DNA from: Clostridia bacterium
GTDB taxonomy: Bacteria > Bacillota > Clostridia > Peptostreptococcales > Anaerovoracaceae
Direction of reading: 5' to 3'
Assembly (NCBI GenBank): GCA_024403215.1
Contig: JAKSSJ010000051.1
Location: 1 to 6,820 of the forward strand
DNA: 6,820 nt
The notes below the pieces were generated by a model. That model was not told where the DNA came from. It made no database searches and was given only the letters and a program-made list of their open reading frames with translations. The translations under genes were made by a program, and so were the position numbers. This document shows positions 1 through 4,879 of this stretch, piece by piece (position 1 is the first letter of the stretch; each line of letters begins with the position of its first letter).

Positions 1-51
1 GGAGTCACTAGTTTTCAAGACTAGCTCCTTAAACCGCTCGGACACCTCTCC
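1..51 (-). tRNA. tRNA-Ser(UGA), partial (3' part beyond window)
   Basis: The minus strand begins GGAGAGGTGTCCGAG, the typical 5' half of a bacterial class II tRNA-Ser, with its 5' end at 51. The anticodon stem CTAGT/ACTAG encloses a seven-base loop with anticodon TGA (positions 15-17), reading UCA codons. The long variable arm, T arm and CCA end lie beyond the left edge. It is the tenth and last visible gene of the tRNA cluster, 14 bases after tRNA-Lys; more tRNAs may follow outside the window. Confidence 0.93.
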
Positions 52-65
52 GAATGTTATAAAAA

Positions 66-141
66 TGGTGGCTCATCGGAGACTCGAACTCCGGACACCT
101 TGATTAAAAGTCAAGTGCTCTACCGCCTGAGCTAATGAACC
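66..141 (-). tRNA. tRNA-Lys(UUU)
   Basis: A complete 76-base cloverleaf. The acceptor GGTTCAT pairs with ATGAGCC (one G-U), followed by A73 and an encoded CCA at 66-68. The anticodon stem CTTGA/TCAAG holds the loop CTTTTAA with anticodon TTT at 106-108. The T loop TTCGAGT is standard. It lies 8 bases after tRNA-Gln in transcription order. Confidence 0.97.
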
Positions 142-149
142 ATATGCAT

Positions 150-224
150 TGGCAGGGGTAGCAGGATTTGAACCTACGAATGACGGGATCAAAACCCGTT
201 GCCTTACCGCTTGGCTATACCCCT
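150..224 (-). tRNA. tRNA-Gln(UUG)
   Basis: A complete 75-base cloverleaf with anticodon TTG at 190-192 in the loop TTTTGAT between stems ACGGG and CCCGT. The discriminator is G73 and CCA is encoded at 150-152. The only alignment giving seven acceptor pairs is AGGGGTA with TACCCCT, which makes the end pair A1-U72 rather than the U1-A72 described for bacterial tRNA-Gln. If this organism lacks GlnRS, as most Firmicutes do, this tRNA would be charged through Glu-tRNA(Gln) and the GatCAB amidotransferase. Confidence 0.96.
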
Positions 225-232
225 AAAAAAAG

Positions 233-309
233 TGGTGAGCCCAGAGGGATTCGAACCCCCGACACACGGCTTAGAAGGCCGTTGCTCTATCCAGCTGAGC
301 TATGAGCCC
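233..309 (-). tRNA. tRNA-Arg(UCU)
   Basis: A complete 77-base cloverleaf. The acceptor GGGCTCA pairs with TGGGCTC, followed by A73 and CCA at 233-235. The anticodon stem ACGGC/GCCGT encloses CTTCTAA, anticodon TCT at 273-275, reading AGA and possibly AGG. It follows tRNA-Gly(UCC) after a 39-base spacer that contains a small inverted repeat. Confidence 0.97.
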
Positions 310-314
310 ACACA

Positions 315-336
315 GCCGAAGCAGTTTTAATTCGGC
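315..336 (-). repeat. 6-bp inverted repeat in the tRNA spacer
   Basis: The spacer between tRNA-Gly(UCC) and tRNA-Arg contains GCCGAA and its exact complement TTCGGC, separated by ten bases. In the precursor RNA this could form a short hairpin. No T tract follows, so it is not a normal intrinsic terminator. A role as a spacer or processing structure is only a guess, and chance is possible for a 6-bp stem. Confidence 0.4.
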
Positions 337-348
337 AAATCGTAGAGA

Positions 349-422
349 TGGAGCGGATGATGAGAATCGAACTCACGCTACCAGCTTGGAAGGCTGGAGT
401 TCTACCATTGAACTACATCCGC
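349..422 (-). tRNA. tRNA-Gly(UCC)
   Basis: A complete 74-base cloverleaf with acceptor GCGGATG paired to CATCCGC, U73 as usual for bacterial tRNA-Gly, and CCA at 349-351. The anticodon stem CCAGC/GCTGG holds the loop CTTCCAA with anticodon TCC at 388-390. It is the second of two adjacent glycine tRNAs, 8 bases after the GCC isoacceptor. Confidence 0.97.
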
Positions 423-430
423 ATAAAAAT

Positions 431-505
431 TGGAGCGGAAGACGAGATTCGAACTCGCGACCCTCGCCTTGGCAAGGCGATGCTCTACCCCTGAGCCACT
501 TCCGC
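431..505 (-). tRNA. tRNA-Gly(GCC)
   Basis: A complete 75-base cloverleaf with acceptor GCGGAAG paired to CTTCCGC, U73, and CCA at 431-433. The anticodon stem TCGCC/GGCGA encloses TTGCCAA, anticodon GCC at 471-473, reading GGC and GGU. Its body differs from the neighbouring Gly(UCC) gene in the D, anticodon and T arms, so the pair is not a recent tandem duplication. Confidence 0.97.
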
Positions 506-519
506 TTAATAAATTTTGT

Positions 520-604
520 TGGTGGAGGAAGATGGATTCGAACCATCGAATGCTTAGCAAACGGATTTACAGTCCGCCCCCTTTGGCCGCTCGGGAATTC
601 CTCC
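520..604 (-). tRNA. tRNA-Tyr(GUA)
   Basis: A complete 85-base class II tRNA. The acceptor GGAGGAA pairs with TTCCTCC, followed by A73 and CCA at 520-522. The loop CTGTAAA gives anticodon GTA at 568-570, and a long variable arm (TTGCTAAGCA region) follows the anticodon stem, as expected for bacterial tRNA-Tyr. It lies 6 bases after tRNA-Thr. Confidence 0.97.
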
Positions 605-610
605 AAAATA

Positions 611-685
611 TGGAGCTGGCGATCGGAGTCGAACCAACAACCTGCTGATTACAAATCAGCTGCTCTGCCATTGAGCCACGCCAGC
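611..685 (-). tRNA. tRNA-Thr(UGU)
   Basis: A complete 75-base cloverleaf with acceptor GCTGGCG/CGCCAGC, U73 and CCA at 611-613. The anticodon stem GCTGA/TCAGC holds TTTGTAA, anticodon TGT at 651-653. It is preceded by a 48-base spacer, the longest in the cluster, which carries a possible internal promoter. Confidence 0.97.
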
Positions 686-698
686 ACATAAAATCTTT

Positions 699-727
699 TT
701 AATATGAATTTGTAAATGGTTTGCCAA
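699..727 (-). promoter_or_regulatory. Possible internal promoter upstream of tRNA-Thr
   Basis: The minus strand of the 48-base Asp-Thr spacer reads TTGGCA (722-727, five of six matches to the -35 consensus), a 17-base gap, then TATTAA (699-704, four of six matches to the -10). Transcription would start a few bases before the tRNA-Thr 5' end at 685. The spacer is AT-rich, so chance matches are likely. This would be a secondary start inside a cluster already served by the strong promoter at 931-959. Confidence 0.35.
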
Positions 728-733
728 GAAATG

Positions 734-810
734 TGGCGACCCGAACCGGGCTCGAACCGGTGACCTCCAGCGTGACAGGCTGGCATTCTAACCAACTGAA
801 CTACCGGGCC
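734..810 (-). tRNA. tRNA-Asp(GUC)
   Basis: A complete 77-base cloverleaf. The acceptor GGCCCGG pairs with TCGGGTC (including G-U pairs), followed by G73, an identity element of tRNA-Asp, and CCA at 734-736. The anticodon stem CCAGC/GCTGG encloses CTGTCAC, anticodon GTC at 774-776. It lies 8 bases after tRNA-Val. Confidence 0.97.
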
Positions 811-818
811 AGAAAAAA

Positions 819-894
819 TGGTGGGAGTTACAGGGCTCGAACCTGTGACCCCCTGCTTGTAAGGCAGATGCTCTCCCAGCTGAGCTAAACTCCC
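819..894 (-). tRNA. tRNA-Val(UAC)
   Basis: A complete 76-base cloverleaf and the first gene of the cluster. The acceptor GGGAGTT pairs with AACTCCC, followed by A73 and CCA at 819-821. The loop CTTACAA gives anticodon TAC at 859-861. Its mature 5' end (894) lies about 30 bases downstream of the predicted transcription start, leaving a short leader for RNase P to remove. Confidence 0.97.
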
Positions 895-900
895 ACGCAA

Positions 901-925
901 AGTGTCTCAATTTATCTGACACACT
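901..925 (-). repeat. Imperfect inverted repeat in the tRNA operon leader
   Basis: AGTGT (minus strand, 925-921) pairs with ACACT (905-901). The pairing continues past one G-G mismatch with TC/GA, leaving a loop of about nine bases; GTGTC/GACAC at 922-918 and 906-902 is an alternative five-pair register. It covers nearly the whole predicted leader between the start site and mature tRNA-Val. It might shape the RNase P substrate or be incidental. It is too weak to be a convincing terminator. Confidence 0.4.
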
Positions 926-930
926 CGGTA

Positions 931-959
931 ATTATACTGTAAAGGTACCACATTGTCAA
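931..959 (-). promoter_or_regulatory. Perfect-consensus housekeeping promoter of the tRNA operon
   Basis: The minus strand reads TTGACA at 959-954, a spacer of exactly 17 bases, then TATAAT at 936-931. Both boxes match the vegetative sigma-70/SigA consensus in all twelve positions. Transcription should begin near 924-925, about 30 bases before mature tRNA-Val, which fits a strong stable-RNA promoter. The -35 box contains the TGA stop codon of the upstream yigZ gene (956-958). The sequence at the start site, GAG, offers a purine initiator. Confidence 0.93.
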
Positions 960-1540
960 GAATATTTTAATAAATCTTTAAACAATTCTTCTATCTTTTG
1001 ACTAATGTCTTTATCATATTTAATTTTTAGCTCTACCCCATCCGTAAACTCAGAAGACAGAATCTCAAATTCCTCTGTTTCTGATAGATATTTGACCTTA
1101 TCAAAGAGGCTATAGGGCAGCTTAAAGCTTTGAGTAATTTCTTCCCTGACCTCCAAAATCCCCGCTTTTTCAAGCGCAAGCTTAAGAGTACCGGTATAGG
1201 CTCTAACCAGGCCTCCAGGGCCCAATTTTACGCCTCCAAAGTACCTTGTAACAACCACAACCACATTGGTAAGGCCTTGTTTTTTAAGCATGGCCAGCAT
1301 TGGTGCACCGGAAGTGCCAGATGGCTCCCCATCCTCAGAGCTCCAAGCCTCTTGCATTTTGTCGCCAATAACAAAGCATGGGACATTATGAGTAGCATCC
1401 TTATATTCTTGGCGAATCTTTGCGATAAAAGCCTCAGCTTCATCTCTTGAGTCTGCCCTTGCAATATGGCAAATAAAGCGCGATTTTTCAATTGTTTGCT
1501 CGGCATTGGCTGCCTGCGCGATTGTCGTAAATAATAACAC
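956..1540 (-). CDS. yigZ: YigZ/IMPACT family protein (UPF0029)
   Basis: A 194-residue protein of the YigZ (YvyE) family, related to the N-terminal region of eukaryotic IMPACT, which affects translational control through GCN1/GCN2. The bacterial role is not firmly established. Family signatures are clear: KSRF near residues 19-22, HN at 51-52, SEDGEPSGTSGAP at 68-80, and TRYFGGVKLGPGGLVRAY at 98-115. Residues from about 135 on form the smaller DUF1949-like C-terminal domain. The length is close to the usual 200-215. No signal peptide or membrane segment is seen, so it is probably cytosolic. The start is taken as GTG at 1538-1540: the next in-frame stop is only 33 bases upstream, no ATG is available, and the family normally has only a few residues before the aromatic residue that F4 matches. 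No Shine-Dalgarno site precedes it, so the exact start is uncertain. It follows hflX by 20 bases and its stop lies in the tRNA promoter. Confidence 0.92.
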   Translation of the reverse strand: MLLFTTIAQAANAEQTIEKSRFICHIARADSRDEAEAFIAKIRQEYKDATHNVPCFVIGDKMQEAWSSEDGEPSGTSGAPMLAMLKKQGLTNVVVVVTRYFGGVKLGPGGLVRAYTGTLKLALEKAGILEVREEITQSFKLPYSLFDKVKYLSETEEFEILSSEFTDGVELKIKYDKDISQKIEELFKDLLKYS

Positions 1541-1560
1541 GATAAATTTGAAATTAATGA

Positions 1561-2844
1561 TTACTTTGACTTAGGCAAAATAAACTCTGCAAAACGCCCT
1601 CTGGCTGCAGTATTTAGGTCTACCTTTAAGTAGGTTCCGTCTTCATGGTATTCTGTGATTTTTGGTTTTGTAATTTGATTGATTGCAGAAACAACGTCTC
1701 CCCTGCTAAACGGGATAAGCATTTCTACCTCCACTATATCTGCAAAAATCTTAGACTTGATTATTTCAAATAATGCATCTAAATTTGTGCCATCTTTTGC
1801 GGAAATATTGATGCTGCCAGGATATCCAACCCCGCTAAACTCAGGGTTTTTATCTATTTTGTTGAATACAAGGACTTCTTCTTTTGTGTCTGCATTAAGC
1901 TCCTTCATTACATCTCTTGTAACGCCGATGTGGAAATCGGGATCAGAAAAGCTGCAGTCAACAATGTGCAAGAGAAGGTCTGCCTTTGTTACTTCTTCAA
2001 GAGTTGCTTTAAACGCCTTAACTAAGGTGTGAGGCAGCTTGTCAACAAAACCAACGGTATCAATTAATATAAAGCTTTTATTATCCTCAAGCGTAATAAG
2101 TCTTTGAGCCGTATCAAGGGTTGCAAACAGCATGTCTTTTTCAAACACCTGCTTTTCTTCCCTCTCCTCCATCGACAAAAGCTTATTCATAAGAGAGGAT
2201 TTACCTGAGTTTGTATAGCCAACCAAGGCTACAACAGGAAGCTCGGACTTTTCTCTTTTTGAGCGCTGAACCTCTCTAGTTTTTCTTAAGCTTTCAAGCT
2301 CGGATTTAATCTCATCCATTCGGTGCTCTATGTGGCGCCTATCAGTCTCTAATTTTTTCTCACCAGGACCTCTTGTACCAATTCCGCCTCCAAGTCTTGA
2401 TAAGGACTTACCAAAACCAAGAAGTCTTGGCATTCTATACTGCAGCTGAGCCAGCTCAACCTGCAATTTTCCGTCAGCAGAGCTTGCGCGATCAGCAAAA
2501 ATATCTAAGATGAGAATAGTTCTATCTATGACTCTAACATCAACAACGTCTTCAATATTTCTAAGCTGCATGCCTGAAAGCTCATCGTTAAAAATAACAA
2601 GGTCAGCTTCCATGTTTTTGCACATATCCTTAAGCTCTTCAAGCTTTCCAGATCCAATGAAGGTGGCAGCATTAACGCGTTCAGCGTTTTGAACCATAGT
2701 TGCCAGCACGTTAATATTAGCAGCGCCTGCAAGCCCTGCCAATTCTTCCATTGAGTATGAAATGTCTTCTCCAGTTGAAAGTCCAACTAGAATTGCATCA
2801 TAGCTCTGGTTTTCTATAACGTTGTTATTATCATCAAAATGCAT
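1561..2844 (-). CDS. hflX: GTPase HflX
   Basis: A 427-residue GTPase of the Obg-HflX group. HflX binds the large ribosomal subunit and, in E. coli and other bacteria, splits stalled or heat-damaged 70S ribosomes. In order: an N-terminal HflX domain (about 15-150, with the conserved DRTILILDIFADRA stretch at 108-120), a glycine-rich linker GGGIGTRGPGEKKLETDRR (152-170), a helical coiled segment (about 170-200), and the G domain. G motifs are G1 GYTNSGKSS (209-217), a G2-region ATLDT (241-245), G3 DTVGF (262-266), G4 NKID (328-331) and G5 SAK (348-350). All are intact, so it should hydrolyse GTP. A short C-terminal domain follows (about 372-427), as in many HflX proteins. The ATG at 2842-2844 gives the usual short N-terminal lead. 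It has no recognisable Shine-Dalgarno site and begins 13 bases after a strong hairpin. It is in the same reading frame as the hslU stop codon 42 bases upstream. Confidence 0.96.
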   Translation of the reverse strand: MHFDDNNNVIENQSYDAILVGLSTGEDISYSMEELAGLAGAANINVLATMVQNAERVNAATFIGSGKLEELKDMCKNMEADLVIFNDELSGMQLRNIEDVVDVRVIDRTILILDIFADRASSADGKLQVELAQLQYRMPRLLGFGKSLSRLGGGIGTRGPGEKKLETDRRHIEHRMDEIKSELESLRKTREVQRSKREKSELPVVALVGYTNSGKSSLMNKLLSMEEREEKQVFEKDMLFATLDTAQRLITLEDNKSFILIDTVGFVDKLPHTLVKAFKATLEEVTKADLLLHIVDCSFSDPDFHIGVTRDVMKELNADTKEEVLVFNKIDKNPEFSGVGYPGSINISAKDGTNLDALFEIIKSKIFADIVEVEMLIPFSRGDVVSAINQITKPKITEYHEDGTYLKVDLNTAARGRFAEFILPKSK

Positions 2845-2849
2845 ATCTA

Positions 2850-2890
2850 GTAAAGTTCTGGCCGCGCTGTGCGCGGCCAGGCATGTTTAC
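2850..2890 (-). terminator. Inverted repeat between hslU and hflX, possible weak terminator
   Basis: A perfect 10-bp GC-rich palindrome (2858-2867 with 2871-2880, arms CTGGCCGCGC and GCGCGGCCAG, three-base loop) is enclosed by a second pairing, GTAAA (2850-2854) with TTTAC (2886-2890). Unpaired bases between the stems are three on one side and five on the other. It is far more GC-rich than its surroundings. On the minus strand the RNA hairpin is followed by AACUUUAC, a poor U tract, so at best it should terminate partly. The outer stem includes the hslU stop codon. Alternatives are an mRNA-stabilising or processing hairpin for hslVU, or a small dispersed palindromic repeat. Confidence 0.5.
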
Positions 2891-4314
2891 AATATAAATC
2901 TATCTATATCGTCTGCTTTAATTGTTTCAGAGAACTTGCTATCAACATAAGGCTTATCAATCACAATGTTCTTATCTTCAACGTCAGGAATATTAAATGC
3001 CAGCTCTTCAAGAAGCTTTTCCATAATTGTATGCAATCTTCTTGCACCAATGTTTTCCTGTTGATCATTCATAAGAGCAGCGATAGTTGCAATCTCATCT
3101 ACAGCATCGTCTGTAAATGTTACACTTACGCCTTCTGTTTCAAGAAGTGCTTTGTTCTGCTTGATAAGAGCGTTATCAGGTTCAACAAGAATTCTTCTGA
3201 AATCTTCCTTTGATAGACTTTCAAGCTCAACTCTAATTGGGAATCTTCCTTGAAGCTCCGGAATTAAATCAGATGGTCTTGCAACATGGAAAGCACCAGC
3301 TCCTATAAACAGAATGTGATCTGTCTTAACAGGGCCATACTTTGTGTTAACAACGCTTCCTTCAACAATTGGAAGGATGTCTCTTTGTACACCTTCTCTA
3401 GAAACATCAACACCGCCTTTATATCCAGAGCCAGACGCAATCTTATCGATTTCATCGATGAATACGATTCCGTTTTGCTCGCAATTCTCAACGGCTTCAG
3501 ATGTAACCTTATCCATATCAATCAGGTTGGATGCTTCTTGTTCAATAAGAACCTTTCTGGCTTCCTTTACCTTCATGCTCTTTCTTTTAGTCTTCTTTGG
3601 CATTGAATCACCAAAGATGCTGCCAAGATTAATTGTGCCGCCCTGCTGAATATCAAGGTTATTATCCTTTGGCTGCTGAACAACATCAATCTCTATATAC
3701 TGATCTTCAAGAAGACCATCTCTAAGCTGCTGTCTTACTTGCTCTCTTGCAAGCTCGGTTTGAGAATCCTCCGGCTTTTCTTCGATCTTTTCAGAAGTTT
3801 GGTTGTAAGTTGCCTTGTTATTTCCAACGATGAATTGGAAAGGATTTGTGTTAGGTCTGTTTTGCTTGCTTCCAGGAATTATTGCTTCAATAATTTTTTC
3901 TTCTGCAATGTCTTTAGCAACGCCATACTTTTCTTCCATGTGCTTGTTTTTTGTAACACGCATAGAAGCTTCCATGAGGTCCCTTATAATAGACTCAACG
4001 TCTCTTCCTACGTAACCAACCTCTGTAAACTTTGTTGCTTCTACTTTAATAAACGGAGCATCCATAAGCTTTGCAAGACGTCTTGCAATCTCAGTCTTAC
4101 CAACACCAGTTGGACCCATCATTAAAATATTTTTTGGAGTAACCTCTTCTCTGAGTTCATCAGGAAGCATATTTCTTCTGTATCTATTTCTAAGCGCAAC
4201 AGCAACAGAGCGCTTAGCAGAATCTTGTCCGATGATGTATTTATCAAGCTCGGCAACAATCTCCTTTGGAGTCATGCCTGCAATCTTTGTTGAGCTTACT
4301 AATTCGTTTGCCAT
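2887..4314 (-). CDS. hslU: HslU (ClpY), ATPase subunit of the HslVU protease
   Basis: A 475-residue AAA+ unfoldase that forms a hexameric ring, unfolds substrates with ATP and threads them into HslV in the cytosol. Positions are from MANEL. The N domain carries MTPKEIVAELDKYIIGQ (14-30). Walker A is GPTGVGKT (67-74) and the substrate-gripping pore loop GYVG is at 100-103. The intermediate (I) domain spans roughly 110-245 and is rich in Q, E and K. Walker B is IVFIDEID (283-290), and the arginine-bearing LQGRFPIRVE stretch is near 354-363. Sensor 2 is GARR (423-426). The C-terminus ends DDIDRFIL, matching the family tail that inserts into HslV and activates it. The I domain and this tail separate it from ClpX. 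The ATG at 4312-4314 is chosen over an in-frame start at 4380 because it follows GGGGG by six bases and matches the family N-terminus. It starts 10 bases after hslV. Confidence 0.98.
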   Translation of the reverse strand: MANELVSSTKIAGMTPKEIVAELDKYIIGQDSAKRSVAVALRNRYRRNMLPDELREEVTPKNILMMGPTGVGKTEIARRLAKLMDAPFIKVEATKFTEVGYVGRDVESIIRDLMEASMRVTKNKHMEEKYGVAKDIAEEKIIEAIIPGSKQNRPNTNPFQFIVGNNKATYNQTSEKIEEKPEDSQTELAREQVRQQLRDGLLEDQYIEIDVVQQPKDNNLDIQQGGTINLGSIFGDSMPKKTKRKSMKVKEARKVLIEQEASNLIDMDKVTSEAVENCEQNGIVFIDEIDKIASGSGYKGGVDVSREGVQRDILPIVEGSVVNTKYGPVKTDHILFIGAGAFHVARPSDLIPELQGRFPIRVELESLSKEDFRRILVEPDNALIKQNKALLETEGVSVTFTDDAVDEIATIAALMNDQQENIGARRLHTIMEKLLEELAFNIPDVEDKNIVIDKPYVDSKFSETIKADDIDRFIL

Positions 4315-4320
4315 GTTATA

Positions 4321-4327
4321 CCCCCTA
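4321..4327 (-). promoter_or_regulatory. hslU ribosome-binding site fused to the hslV stop codon
   Basis: The minus strand reads TAGGGGG, in which TAG (4325-4327) ends hslV and the G run (4321-4325) is the Shine-Dalgarno site six bases before the hslU ATG. This decides the hslU start. It implies translational coupling, since a ribosome finishing hslV stops directly on the hslU binding site. Confidence 0.85.
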
Positions 4328-4864
4328 CAGTTTCTCAACTGAAATGTGACTATTTGTGTAAACACAAATATCAGATGCAATCTTTAATGCCTCAAGTGCA
4401 ATAGACTGAGCATCCATTTCAGTATGGTCATAAAGTGCATGAGCAGCAGCATAAGCAAAATTTCCGCCGCTACCTATAGCAACATAATTTGCATCAGGCT
4501 CGATAACCTCGCCAGTACCTGAAATAAGGAGTATGTTTTCCTTATCTGCAACCAGCATCATTGCTTCTAAGTTTCTTGCACCCTGATCAAGTCTCCACAT
4601 CTGAGCAAGAGCAACAGCTGCTCTTTTTAAGTTACCCTGATGCTCGTCCATTTTCTTCTCAAACTTTTCCATAAGAGAATATGCATCAGAAACCGAGCCA
4701 GCAAATCCGCATAATACCTGGTCTTTATAAATTTTTCTAACTTTTTTTGCGTTGTTTTTCATAATGGATGTTTCACCCATTGTGACTTGTCCATCGCCAG
4801 CGATTGCAATATCATTTTCATTACGCTTTACAAGGCAAATGGTTGTAGCATGAAATTGTGTCAT
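4325..4864 (-). CDS. hslV: HslV (ClpQ/CodW), peptidase subunit of the HslVU protease
   Basis: A 179-residue N-terminal nucleophile hydrolase, homologous to proteasome beta subunits, that forms a double-hexamer peptidase chamber capped by HslU. The start MTQFHATTI carries a short extension before the TTI at 7-9, which matches the mature Thr1-Thr2-Ile of E. coli HslV. The extension resembles that of Bacillus CodW (MSSFHATTI), where the residue after Met serves as nucleophile. Supporting elements are intact: AGDGQVT (22-28), the catalytic-lysine region KKVRK (40-44, K41 likely equivalent to Lys33), GFAGSVSDA (53-61) and IGSGGN (130-135). The length is normal. The ATG at 4862-4864 lies eight bases after GGGGG. 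It starts 12 bases after topA and ends 10 bases before hslU, so the three genes should share one message. Confidence 0.98.
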   Translation of the reverse strand: MTQFHATTICLVKRNENDIAIAGDGQVTMGETSIMKNNAKKVRKIYKDQVLCGFAGSVSDAYSLMEKFEKKMDEHQGNLKRAAVALAQMWRLDQGARNLEAMMLVADKENILLISGTGEVIEPDANYVAIGSGGNFAYAAAHALYDHTEMDAQSIALEALKIASDICVYTNSHISVEKL

Positions 4865-4872
4865 CCCTAAAT

Positions 4873-4879
4873 CCCCCTA
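4873..4879 (-). promoter_or_regulatory. hslV ribosome-binding site fused to the topA stop codon
   Basis: The minus strand reads TAGGGGG, with TAG (4877-4879) ending topA and the G run (4873-4877) lying eight bases before the hslV ATG. The arrangement is the same as at the hslV-hslU junction. A second short GGG sits directly against the ATG but is too close to act as a Shine-Dalgarno site. Confidence 0.83.

Noticed and set aside
302..900. Open reading frames on both strands across the tRNA cluster, up to 129 codons
   Set aside because: They lie wholly over well-formed tRNA genes. Peptides such as SLAQLGEHLPYKQ or RRDSNSRPSPW are recurrent false translations of tRNA genes in annotated genomes.
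1..900. tRNA cluster as an integration site for a mobile element
   Set aside because: No integrase, no direct repeat of a tRNA 3' end and no foreign-looking genes are seen in the window.
901..925. Leader hairpin as the yigZ terminator
   Set aside because: The stem is only five continuous pairs and is followed by just three Us. It also lies downstream of the strong tRNA promoter, where termination would block the tRNAs.
1228..1506. Second minus-strand frame inside yigZ, and a similar one inside hflX at 2526-2786
   Set aside because: They are out-of-frame translations of the conserved regions. The in-frame proteins carry complete family motifs, so no frameshift needs to be proposed.
2887..4314. 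hslU as ClpX
   Set aside because: There is no N-terminal zinc-binding domain, the intermediate domain and C-terminal RFIL tail are those of HslU, and hslV lies directly upstream.
4315..4380. A longer hslU start adding 22 residues (beginning MHLIF)
   Set aside because: It would overlap the end of hslV, lacks family similarity, and ignores the strong GGGGG site six bases before the ATG at 4314.
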